A stretch of DNA of 64,000 nucleotides from WJMT01 sp964624145 (GTDB lineage Bacteria > Acidobacteriota > Aminicenantia > Aminicenantales > Aminicenantaceae), in contig CAZUXT010000002.1 in assembly GCA_964624145.1 (NCBI GenBank), positions 124,001 to 188,000 of the forward strand, read 5' to 3'. A program made the position numbers and the translations under genes. Below the pieces are notes generated by a model, which was not told the DNA's origin, made no database searches, and was given only the letters and a program-made list of their open reading frames with translations. Positions 16,320 through 24,154 of the stretch are shown here, piece after piece (position 1 is the stretch's first letter; every line of letters starts with the position of its first letter).

Positions 16320-17540
16320 ATGTCTACAAAGAGATTGATTGGTTTATTTCTTGTTCTGTCATTCTGTGCCGCAGGGTTTACGCAAGAAGAGACAGATCAA
16401 ACACTGCGGCTTGAGATCGGGAATCCCTTATATAAATCAAAGACTTTGAGGATAGAAGCGGGGGAGATTTTCTCAGCCGCGAAAGGGAAAGCCGTTATGT
16501 TTAAGGAGATGATAGATGAGATGAAAAAAGCCCGGTTTATCTATGTGGGCGAGACGCACAACAGCCTTCCTATGCATGATATTCAGTTCGAAATCGCAGA
16601 AGCTCTGTATATGCAGGACCGAAGTCTGAGTATCGGGCTTGAGATGTTTGACGTCACTTGGCAGGAGAGGCTAAACCAGTGGAGCATGGGGATTATGACT
16701 GCGGATGAGTTCATAGACCAGGCAAAATGGTATGAAAACTGGAATTTTAACTTCAATTATTACAGAAAGATATTCGCGCTGGCCAAAGAACACAAGATTC
16801 CCATGTACGCGCTGAATGCCCCCAGAGAAATAATACGCAGAATAAGAATGCGTGGATGGGGGTCTTTGAGTGAGGAGGAAAAAAAGATTGTGCCCGAGCC
16901 CGGGCTTTCAAATGAGGACCACAGGTTCCTTATGAAAAAGATTTTTAGCGGGGTGGATATGCCCGAAGCCATGAAAGGTCATGAGCAGATGATGTTCGAG
17001 GGATTGTACAGAGCACAGTCAGCCTGGGATGAAGTGATGGCCAAAAACACACTCAAAGCAGCCGAGGTTGAAGGCAGCAGAGTTGTGGTGTTCGCGGGTT
17101 CAGGGCATCTTTTGTATAACCTTGGGATCAGCCGACGTGTTTATGAGAAGAGGGCTCTCCCTTTTAAGACCGTTGTCTGCATTGCAGTGCCGGAAGGAGA
17201 AGAAAGCATCGAAGTTTCCCGAAGCCTCGCTGATTTTATCTGGGGGATCCCCTTTGGAGAGAGGCCGGTGTATCCTTCACCCGGGATCGCGCTGAAAAAA
17301 GTGGAAGGCCTGGATAATCCTGTTATTGAGCGGGATCCGGTCTCAGGGGTTGCAAAGGGGCAGAATTTCAAAAAAGGGGATATCATTTTGTCTGTTGACG
17401 GAAAGGAGTATGCTTCCATTAACGATCTCAGAAAATATCTTTCTCAATTCAGTTGGGGAGATGAAGTCTGTTTCCGGATACTTCGCGAGGCCGTGGAAAT
17501 TGAAACCAAGCTTGTATTTAAAGACAGAGGAGAAAACTGA
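16320..17540 (+). CDS. ChaN-like (haem-binding uptake/Tiki superfamily) protein with C-terminal PDZ domain
   Basis: The start at 16320 has GGAGGAGAG a few bases upstream and begins a signal peptide (MSTKRLIGLFLVLSFCAAGFTQ); a longer frame from 16269 is rejected. The 406-residue product contains a ChaN-like domain (about 65-280) with the motifs FIYVGETHNSLPMHDIQ, LSIGLEMFD and FAGSGHLLYN. It ends in a PDZ-like module (about 315-400) with VAKGQNFKKGDIILSVDGKE. ChaN proteins bind haem in iron uptake, while Tiki relatives are metalloproteases with the same conserved E/H residues. The PDZ fusion favours a peptidase or peptide-recognition role. No iron-uptake genes are nearby. Confidence 0.82.
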   Translation: MSTKRLIGLFLVLSFCAAGFTQEETDQTLRLEIGNPLYKSKTLRIEAGEIFSAAKGKAVMFKEMIDEMKKARFIYVGETHNSLPMHDIQFEIAEALYMQDRSLSIGLEMFDVTWQERLNQWSMGIMTADEFIDQAKWYENWNFNFNYYRKIFALAKEHKIPMYALNAPREIIRRIRMRGWGSLSEEEKKIVPEPGLSNEDHRFLMKKIFSGVDMPEAMKGHEQMMFEGLYRAQSAWDEVMAKNTLKAAEVEGSRVVVFAGSGHLLYNLGISRRVYEKRALPFKTVVCIAVPEGEESIEVSRSLADFIWGIPFGERPVYPSPGIALKKVEGLDNPVIERDPVSGVAKGQNFKKGDIILSVDGKEYASINDLRKYLSQFSWGDEVCFRILREAVEIETKLVFKDRGEN

Positions 17541-17629
17541 ATTTTATCCGGTGCCTCGGCTTTCTTGAATTTGTTTGAATGAATGGTTAGAATAAACGGG
17601 TAAAACAACAATGATAGCGGATAAGTTTA

Positions 17630-18595
17630 ATGGGAAAAAATAAAGATTACTATCAGATTGAGAAGAGTATTCAGGAGTATAAGAAAGAAATCGACAGGCT
17701 GGAAGAAGAGGAAGAAACTGATAAAGAGAGAGTCAAAAAGCTCAGGGATTCCATAAAAAAAGAATGGGAAAAAATCAGGCCTCAGCTCACTCCACTTCAC
17801 TTCGTCCAGATCGCCCGGCACCCGGACAGGCCTTATACTCTGGATTATATCGAAGTGCTCACAAAAGATTTTTTGGAGTTTCACGGAGACAGGCGCTCAG
17901 GTGATGACCCTGCGATCGTGGCCGGATTCGGAACCTACAGAGGGTGGACGGCAGCGATTATCGGACACCAAAAGGGGAGAAAAACCAGAGAGAGGATCGC
18001 AAGGAATTTTGGTCAACCCAATCCCGAAGGTTTCCGCAAAGCATTGAGAATAATGAGGTTGGCTGAAAAATATGGACATCCGGTTGTTACTTTTATTGAC
18101 ACGCCGGGAGCTTTCCCAGGTTTAGAAGCTGAAGAGAGGGGTCAGGCAGAGGCCATTGCCTATAACCTTAAGGAGATTTCAAAGTTAAAAGTCCCTATAG
18201 TGAACATTGTCATCGGAGAAGGAGGAAGCGGCGGTGCTCTCGGCATAGGAGTGGGTGATGAGCTTCTGATGCTTGAAAATTCTTTTTATTCTGTCATATC
18301 TCCCGAAGGATGCGCTGCGATTCTCTGGAAAGATCAGAGCGCTGTATCAAAGGCCGCAGAGAACCTTAGATTTCTGGCGGAAGACCTGGTCAAGTTTGGC
18401 GTAGCCGATAAAATAATAAAAGAACCCCCCGGAGGGGCTCATACTAACTGGTTGGAGACGTTTAGCAATGTGGATAAGGAACTGGAAAAGACCCTGAAAA
18501 AGATAGACAAGATGTCTGTTGAGGAGCGCCTTGAAAAAAGATATCAAAAGTACAGGAAGGTCGGTGTTTTTGAGGAAAATGATGAGCCAAAGTAA
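17630..18595 (+). CDS. accA: Acetyl-CoA carboxylase carboxyltransferase subunit alpha
   Basis: A 321-residue protein, normal length for AccA, with the N-terminal coiled coil (YYQIEKSIQEYKKEIDRLEEEEE) and crotonase-fold core motifs FGQPNPEGFRKALRIMRLAEKYG, FIDTPGAFPGLEAEERGQAEAIA and GEGGSGGALGIGVGDE. With AccD, encoded elsewhere, it transfers the carboxyl group from biotin to acetyl-CoA to make malonyl-CoA for fatty-acid synthesis. It is the first gene of a plus-strand run; hisS starts inside its 3' end (14-nt overlap). The ribosome-binding site is weak. Confidence 0.97.
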   Translation: MGKNKDYYQIEKSIQEYKKEIDRLEEEEETDKERVKKLRDSIKKEWEKIRPQLTPLHFVQIARHPDRPYTLDYIEVLTKDFLEFHGDRRSGDDPAIVAGFGTYRGWTAAIIGHQKGRKTRERIARNFGQPNPEGFRKALRIMRLAEKYGHPVVTFIDTPGAFPGLEAEERGQAEAIAYNLKEISKLKVPIVNIVIGEGGSGGALGIGVGDELLMLENSFYSVISPEGCAAILWKDQSAVSKAAENLRFLAEDLVKFGVADKIIKEPPGGAHTNWLETFSNVDKELEKTLKKIDKMSVEERLEKRYQKYRKVGVFEENDEPK

Positions 18596-19838
18596 GAACA
18601 GGGAGCCGTCCTCCATTAAAGGAACCAGAGATATCCTGCCGGGAGAGTCCAGAAAGTGGAAGAGAGCGGAAAAAGAGGCACAAAGAATATTTGAGCTCTA
18701 TGGATATAGGGAAATAAGGACGCCTGTTTTTGAATCCACCGAACTTTTTGAAAAAGGGACAGGCGAGACCTCTGATGTGGTTATCAAGGAGATGTACACT
18801 TTCACAGACAAAGGGGGCCGGTCCCTGACTTTAAGGCCTGAATACACTCCTTCTGTTGTCCGGTCGATCATAGAAAACAGGCTTTACTTGAAGCCCGATC
18901 TGATGAGATTTTATTTTATCGGGCCTATGTTTCGGTATGACAAACCCCAGAAAGGCCGTTACCGCCAATTCCATCAGGCAGACATTGAAGTGTTCGGAGA
19001 GAAGGACCCTGAAGTGGATGCGGAAATAGTGGAAATGGCCTATACACTGCTCAAAAATCTCGGGGTTGAAGGGATAGAAATCCTCATAAATTCTGTGGGG
19101 TGCAGAAAATGCCGTCCTGAATACCACAAAAAGTTAAGGACAGCCGCGGAAAAGCAAAGGGCGAGGCTCTGTGAGGACTGCCAGAGGAAAATCGACACAA
19201 ACCCTCTTCGTATATTTGACTGCAAGAAAGAGAACTGCAGGAATGCTGCTCTGGGATTTCCGAGGATCACAGAATTTCTCTGTGCCGAATGCCAGAGCCA
19301 TTTTGAGAAATTTTGCCGTCTGCTTGATTTTTATGGTTTGAAGTATACGGTTGATCCGCAGCTGGTAAGGGGCCTGGATTATTATACGAAGACGACTTTT
19401 GAGATCACATGTTCTGAACTGGGGGCCCAGGATGCTGTTTTGGGGGGGGGCCGTTATGATGAGATGATGAAGGACTTCGGGGGCCCTGATATATGCGGTA
19501 TAGGATTTGCCATGGGGATGGAGAGGCTCCTTTCCGTGATGCCTGATATTGATGAGCCGGAGAAATTCCTTTATATTGTGCACATAGGAGAGGAAGCCAA
19601 AAAAGTCTCCATGAGGCTGGCACAGTATTTCCGGAGAAAAGGAGTTGAATGTGTGCTGGAGTATAAAGACAGGAAGCTTAAAAAACAAATGAGCCGTGCG
19701 GACAAGTTGAAGGCCGAGTGGACTCTGGTGGTGGGAGAAGAGGAGATAGAAAAAAACAAATACCAGTTAAAGGATATGAGCACCGGGGAACAAAAGGAAG
19801 TCACGAAAGAAGAGGCTTTGAAAAGAATGATCGGATAA
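18582..19838 (+). CDS. hisS: Histidyl-tRNA synthetase
   Basis: A 419-residue class II synthetase that charges tRNA-His. The start is set at the second of two adjacent ATGs (18582), 6 nt after GAGG and overlapping accA by 14 nt. N-terminal SSIKGTRDILPGES, motif 2 region FRYDKPQKGRYRQFHQADIEVFG, the histidine-specific LVRGLDYYTKTTFE and motif 3 GIGFAMGMERL are all present, followed by the C-terminal anticodon-binding domain. A Cys-rich insertion domain (CRKCRPEY..., LCEDC, FDCKKENC, LCAEC) could bind zinc, as in many bacterial HisRS of this branch. Confidence 0.97.
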   Translation: MSQSKNREPSSIKGTRDILPGESRKWKRAEKEAQRIFELYGYREIRTPVFESTELFEKGTGETSDVVIKEMYTFTDKGGRSLTLRPEYTPSVVRSIIENRLYLKPDLMRFYFIGPMFRYDKPQKGRYRQFHQADIEVFGEKDPEVDAEIVEMAYTLLKNLGVEGIEILINSVGCRKCRPEYHKKLRTAAEKQRARLCEDCQRKIDTNPLRIFDCKKENCRNAALGFPRITEFLCAECQSHFEKFCRLLDFYGLKYTVDPQLVRGLDYYTKTTFEITCSELGAQDAVLGGGRYDEMMKDFGGPDICGIGFAMGMERLLSVMPDIDEPEKFLYIVHIGEEAKKVSMRLAQYFRRKGVECVLEYKDRKLKKQMSRADKLKAEWTLVVGEEEIEKNKYQLKDMSTGEQKEVTKEEALKRMIG

Positions 19839-19874
19839 AGAGAGAATACTCATTCGATCTTTACAGGAGACATC

Positions 19875-21668
19875 ATGAAATCCGAAAGCAAATTAAAGGG
19901 GAAGCGAACGCACTATTGCGGAGAGCTGCGAAAAAAAGATGTGGATAAAGAAGTCAATCTCTTCGGCTGGGTGAACAGGATTAGAGACATAGGGAACCTT
20001 ATTTTTATAGATCTCAGAGACAGAGAAGGCCTGGCTCAGGTCGTCATCTCTTCAGAACAGAAGGCCCTTTTAGAAAAAGCCAAAAATATTCGTATGGAGT
20101 ATGTGCTGGCTGTAAAGGGAGTTGTGAAGCCCAGAGAAAAGGACATGAGGAATCCTGAACTCGCCACAGGAGACATCGAAGTGCTGGCCAAAGAAATGGA
20201 AATCTTAAGCCAGAGCGAGACTCTTCCGTTTGTCATCTCTGACCCGGTCAAAGCGACGGAAGAGATGCGGTTTAAATACAGGTATCTTGACCTGAGAAGG
20301 CCTTCCATGCAGAGGAACATAAAGCTTCGCACCAGGGCCGCTCTGACAGTCCGGAATTTCTTGGATAAAAGGGGCTTTTATGAAATCGAAACTCCCTTTT
20401 TGACAAAATCGACTCCTGAAGGAGCGAGGGACTATCTCGTGCCCAGCCGTGAGTACAAAGGACGCTTTTTTGCCCTTCCCCAGTCTCCGCAGATTTTTAA
20501 GCAGATATTCATGATATCAGGATTTGACAGATATTTTCAGATCGTCAGATGTTTCAGGGATGAAGACTTAAGAGCTGACAGACAGCCGGAATTCACCCAG
20601 ATAGATATGGAGATGAGCTTTGCCGGACAGGAGGATGTGTTTTCCGTAACAGAAGAGATGATGACTTGTTTGTTTGATTTGATTGGAGTCAGGCTGTCAC
20701 GTCCCTTTCCCAGAATCACTTATGAGGAGAGTATGGAAAGGTTTGGAACAGACAGGCCTGACCTCAGAAACAGAATGGAGATAAAGGACCTTACTGATAC
20801 GGGGTCGCGCATAGATTCCAGAATCATCAAATCAGCCCTTCGGTCAGATGGAGTGCTCAAAGGACTTGTGGTTCAAGATGGAAAAAGTCTCTCAAGAAGC
20901 CGGCTGGATAAAGTGGAGAAAAGAGCCAGAGAGCTGGGGGCCAAAGGAATCATATGGATCAAAAAAGAAAAACTAACATTTACATCTCCTTTAAGGCTTA
21001 AAAACGAGGATTTCACTCAAATCTGGGAAAAATCAGGAGCTGGAGAGGATGACCTCATCCTGCTGGTGGCAGACAAAAAGGAAACAGTCCTGCGTGTACT
21101 CGGAGAGCTGAGAACGGATTTTTTTTCTCAGGGGAAAAAAGACAGCACAGATTTTCAGTTTGTCTGGATAACGGATTTCCCTCTTTTCGAGTGGAGCGAG
21201 GACGAAAACAAACTGGTGTCCATGCATCATCCTTTTACATCTCCCAGGGCGGAAGATATACCTGACCTGGAAAAAGAGCCCCTCAAGGTCAGAGCGGATG
21301 CCTATGACCTGGTTGTGAATGGGGTCGAGATAGGCGGAGGGTCGATAAGGATAAAGGACAGGGATACCCAGGAAAGGATTTTTAAGGTTTTGGGGCTGGA
21401 TGAGAAGGAACAGGAGCAGAAGTTCGGATTTTTCTTGAAAGCACTGACTTACGGTGCCCCTCCGCACGGCGGGATTGCTCTGGGTTTTGACCGTATCGTT
21501 ATGATTTTAGCAGGAGAGAATTCCATCCGTGATGTGATTCCTTTTCCCAAGACCACCAGCTCTCTTTGCCTTATGACAGACTCTCCATCCGTGGTCGACG
21601 AGAATCGTCTTAAAGAGCTGGGGATCGGAATTATTGAAAAAAACAAAGGGGGAACAGAAAATGAATAA
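19875..21668 (+). CDS. aspS: Aspartyl-tRNA synthetase (bacterial type)
   Basis: A 597-residue class II synthetase preceded by AGGAGA 5-6 nt before the ATG. The N-terminal OB-fold anticodon domain (VNLFGWVNRIRDIGNLIFIDLRDREG) is followed by motif 2 (FRDEDLRADRQPEFTQIDMEMSF), a bacterial GAD insertion (about 280-420), and motif 3 (GGIALGFDRIVMIL). It attaches aspartate to tRNA-Asp, and possibly tRNA-Asn if the enzyme is non-discriminating; no gatCAB gene is in the window to decide this. It follows hisS by 36 nt, and its 3' end overlaps fba by 8 nt. Confidence 0.97.
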   Translation: MKSESKLKGKRTHYCGELRKKDVDKEVNLFGWVNRIRDIGNLIFIDLRDREGLAQVVISSEQKALLEKAKNIRMEYVLAVKGVVKPREKDMRNPELATGDIEVLAKEMEILSQSETLPFVISDPVKATEEMRFKYRYLDLRRPSMQRNIKLRTRAALTVRNFLDKRGFYEIETPFLTKSTPEGARDYLVPSREYKGRFFALPQSPQIFKQIFMISGFDRYFQIVRCFRDEDLRADRQPEFTQIDMEMSFAGQEDVFSVTEEMMTCLFDLIGVRLSRPFPRITYEESMERFGTDRPDLRNRMEIKDLTDTGSRIDSRIIKSALRSDGVLKGLVVQDGKSLSRSRLDKVEKRARELGAKGIIWIKKEKLTFTSPLRLKNEDFTQIWEKSGAGEDDLILLVADKKETVLRVLGELRTDFFSQGKKDSTDFQFVWITDFPLFEWSEDENKLVSMHHPFTSPRAEDIPDLEKEPLKVRADAYDLVVNGVEIGGGSIRIKDRDTQERIFKVLGLDEKEQEQKFGFFLKALTYGAPPHGGIALGFDRIVMILAGENSIRDVIPFPKTTSSLCLMTDSPSVVDENRLKELGIGIIEKNKGGTENE

Positions 21669-22935
21669 CAAGAATAGTGTACACGGTAATGCATTTCAAA
21701 AAGCGTTGGATCTGGGAAGGCCGCCCAATATAAAAACACTTTTTCCCAATTCAAAGGCCTTGATAGTGAGCGGTAAGTTCATAGACAGGGCTGTTCTCAA
21801 AAAGGGCAAAGCCATATGCATGGCCGCTAACGGACGAAACCATTTTGTCATCCGCGGAGTGCTGAAAGCAGCCCAGAGAGCGAATTCGGTCATCATTATT
21901 GAAATCGCTAAATCAGAAGGAGGGGCCGGTGCTTACTGCGCTGTTAACTACTGGAATATAGCCAGGCAGGTCGATGCCGTGTGCAATGAGCTTGGCATAA
22001 CCGTGCCGGTGGCCATTCATGCTGATCATTACTCCATAAAAAAGAAAGAAGATATCGAACCCGCACGCACAGAGATCCCCACTTTGTTTGAAGCGGGGCT
22101 GACCTCTATTGCCATAGATGCCTCTCACCTCCAGGAGGATGAGAATTTACTGGCGAACCTGGAGCTCAGTAAATACGTCCCTGACTGGGCTTCTTTAGAG
22201 ACTGAAGTGGGGGAGATCAAAGGGAAAGAAGGCCTGTCCACAGAAGAGGAAGCTCTGTTTCAGATACAGGGGCTTAATGCGCATGACATATTTCCGGATT
22301 GGATCGCGCTCAACAACGGGACGACCCATGGAATCGAAGAAAGCGATGCGGGCATTCAGGTGGATCTGACTGCCCGGATACACAAAGCGGTAGAACAGTA
22401 CCATGTTTCAGGCGCCCAGCACGGGACTTCAGGAAACAGCTCTGACAGGCTTCGGAAGATAGCTCAAAAGACCCGGACCACAAAAGCGAATGTGGCCACA
22501 GCGCTCCAGATGATATCCTGGGGATTACAAGTCAACGACTATGGCAATGCCCAGCTGGATAAAGACGGAAACTTCCTTAAACTTGAAGGAGAAGGCGTGA
22601 CTGAAGATATGTGGCAGAAGATGAAGGCCTATGCAGAGGAAAAAGGCCTTAAGGGAGGAAATTATAAAAAGCTGAATCTTCCTTTTGAGAACAAACTCCT
22701 AGGGCAGCCCAGAGAAATCAGGGAGCGGATGATAAAGAGGGTGGAAGATTTTGTTTTTCATATGCTAAAGGATGTGTTCAATGCCAAAGACACGGCCCCC
22801 ATTGCGCTGGATGTCATATTAGAGGCCGGCTCCTGCGATCCGGGTCCCAAGGTCGGCCGTATGGAAAACCCTGAAGAATGGACTGCTGATAAGATTAGAG
22901 AGAAAGCCCGGGCTTTCTCCGGCGGAAAAAGATGA
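21661..22935 (+). CDS. Class II fructose-bisphosphate aldolase (long form)
   Basis: The start at 21661 overlaps aspS by 8 nt and has GGGGGA upstream; a frame from 21634 is longer but lacks a better RBS. The 424-residue zinc enzyme has the HADHY motif (120-124), ASHLQEDENL, the metal-ligand His in NNGTTHG and GAQHGTSGNS, and VNDYGNAQLDKDG. It reversibly splits fructose 1,6-bisphosphate in glycolysis/gluconeogenesis. The length and sequence suit the long class II branch rather than the ~305-residue E. coli-like or ~280-residue GatY/KbaY forms. Together with the phosphofructokinase at 60238 it covers upper glycolysis. Confidence 0.88.
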   Translation: MNNKNSVHGNAFQKALDLGRPPNIKTLFPNSKALIVSGKFIDRAVLKKGKAICMAANGRNHFVIRGVLKAAQRANSVIIIEIAKSEGGAGAYCAVNYWNIARQVDAVCNELGITVPVAIHADHYSIKKKEDIEPARTEIPTLFEAGLTSIAIDASHLQEDENLLANLELSKYVPDWASLETEVGEIKGKEGLSTEEEALFQIQGLNAHDIFPDWIALNNGTTHGIEESDAGIQVDLTARIHKAVEQYHVSGAQHGTSGNSSDRLRKIAQKTRTTKANVATALQMISWGLQVNDYGNAQLDKDGNFLKLEGEGVTEDMWQKMKAYAEEKGLKGGNYKKLNLPFENKLLGQPREIRERMIKRVEDFVFHMLKDVFNAKDTAPIALDVILEAGSCDPGPKVGRMENPEEWTADKIREKARAFSGGKR

Positions 22936-22989
22936 ACAGAGCATTTTGCGGGGGAATTTGAGGCTGTTAAAGAGCAGCTAGAGCCTTAA

Positions 22990-23715
22990 ATGAAATGCGC
23001 TTACTTTGCTTCAACCGGTCGGACAGGAACCGATTTTTTCACCAAATTGTTTAACGATGTGGTGAAAAATTGTTGGAGCTTGCACGAACCCAAACCTGCG
23101 TTCAGAAGAAAAGCATCAAAGCTGATATCGAATCCTTTCAGCTTTTTTGATTACACTTATTTTAAAATTCCGAGAATCTACCTTCATTTAAAAAGAAAAG
23201 AAGAGTGGTACGTGGAGACCAATTATCATCTTTTTGCAGCTATCCAACTGATTAGAAAAGCATTCCCGGAATCGCTCGTTTTTCATCTTATAAGGGACGG
23301 AAGAGATGTTACAACATCGTGGCTCAACAAGTTCCGCTATATAACCAATGACCACATTGTCCCCTTTGATATTCCCGGGGATAAGGCCCGGAAATACTGG
23401 GAGAGATGGAACCCTCTGCAGAAACTTGCCTGGTACTGGAAAACAGTCAACAATCATATTTTAACCACTCCTTCGGATCTTCTGGTTAAATTCGAGGATA
23501 TTTTTCAAGGTGAAAAAAAGGGATGTTTCGAAATATTGGACATGTTCGAAGGGATTGAGTACCGACGGGAACAGGTTATGGAACTACTTTCCGAGAAAGT
23601 CAATGAAAACAAGAACGATTTTTTCCCGAAATATCAAGAATGGCCTGACAGATGGAAAGAACAGTTCTGGGAAATTGCCGGAAAAACAATGGAGGCCTTT
23701 GGTTACAAAGAATAA
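22990..23715 (+). CDS. Sulfotransferase-family protein
   Basis: A 241-residue protein with the two PAPS-binding elements of sulfotransferases: an N-terminal 5'-phosphosulfate loop ASTGRTGTDFFTKL and the 3'-phosphate motif FHLIRDGRDVTTSWL (about 96-110). It would transfer sulfate from PAPS to a carbohydrate or other acceptor; the acceptor is unknown. No signal peptide. It follows the aldolase by about 54 nt and may be read through from that operon, though a functional link is not evident. The RBS is weak. Confidence 0.8.
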   Translation: MKCAYFASTGRTGTDFFTKLFNDVVKNCWSLHEPKPAFRRKASKLISNPFSFFDYTYFKIPRIYLHLKRKEEWYVETNYHLFAAIQLIRKAFPESLVFHLIRDGRDVTTSWLNKFRYITNDHIVPFDIPGDKARKYWERWNPLQKLAWYWKTVNNHILTTPSDLLVKFEDIFQGEKKGCFEILDMFEGIEYRREQVMELLSEKVNENKNDFFPKYQEWPDRWKEQFWEIAGKTMEAFGYKE

Positions 23716-23767
23716 TCCAGGTCAAATATCCTGGCGCTCTTAATCTTCGGTTTTACAGAAAAAATGC

Positions 23768-23805
23768 TTGACATGGGGGAGGAAATCTTCTATATTACCG
23801 AAGAT
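23768..23805 (+). promoter_or_regulatory. Sigma-70 promoter with PadR-type operator dyad
   Basis: TTGACA (23768-23773) and TATATT (23791-23796) are 17 bp apart. The -10 box lies inside a perfect inverted repeat ATCTTC-N9-GAAGAT (23785-23805). A regulator bound there would block RNA polymerase, so autoregulation by the adjacent PadR-type protein is likely. Confidence 0.78.
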
Positions 23806-23822
23806 ATTGTAAGGAGTGACCG

Positions 23823-24149
23823 ATGAAATTTTTATCAAGGCAGGAAGAACTTCTCCTCCTTTCCATTTTAAGGCTGGGTGAGAATGCCTATGGTGTGCCT
23901 ATCCGCCGGCACATCTCAGATGTGACCGATAAATACTGGTCCATCGGGGCGATTTATGATGTGCTGGATAGACTGGCAAGAAAAGGACTGGTCTCCGCAA
24001 TCACAGGAGAGCCTGAAAAAAAAAGAGGGGGAAAAAGCAAAAGATTCTATAGAATAACGAAACAGGGGGTCAGAGCGCTTGAAGAAGTCAGAGAACTTCA
24101 ACAAAAAACCTGGATTGACATTCCTGTGCCTGCTCAAAAAAAGAAGTAA
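23823..24149 (+). CDS. PadR-family transcriptional regulator
   Basis: A 108-residue winged-helix protein matching the short PadR type: KFLSRQEELLLLSILRLGENAYGVPIRRHI, YWSIGAIYDVLDRLARKGLVSA and the wing EKKRGGKSKRFYRITKQG. AAGGAG lies a few bases before the ATG. It is 5 nt upstream of the permease gene. In Acidobacteria-type genomes such PadR genes are commonly coupled to FtsX-like permeases, which they presumably repress. A likely operator overlaps its own -10 box. The effector is unknown. Confidence 0.93.
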   Translation: MKFLSRQEELLLLSILRLGENAYGVPIRRHISDVTDKYWSIGAIYDVLDRLARKGLVSAITGEPEKKRGGKSKRFYRITKQGVRALEEVRELQQKTWIDIPVPAQKKK

Positions 24150-24154
24150 ATCCT

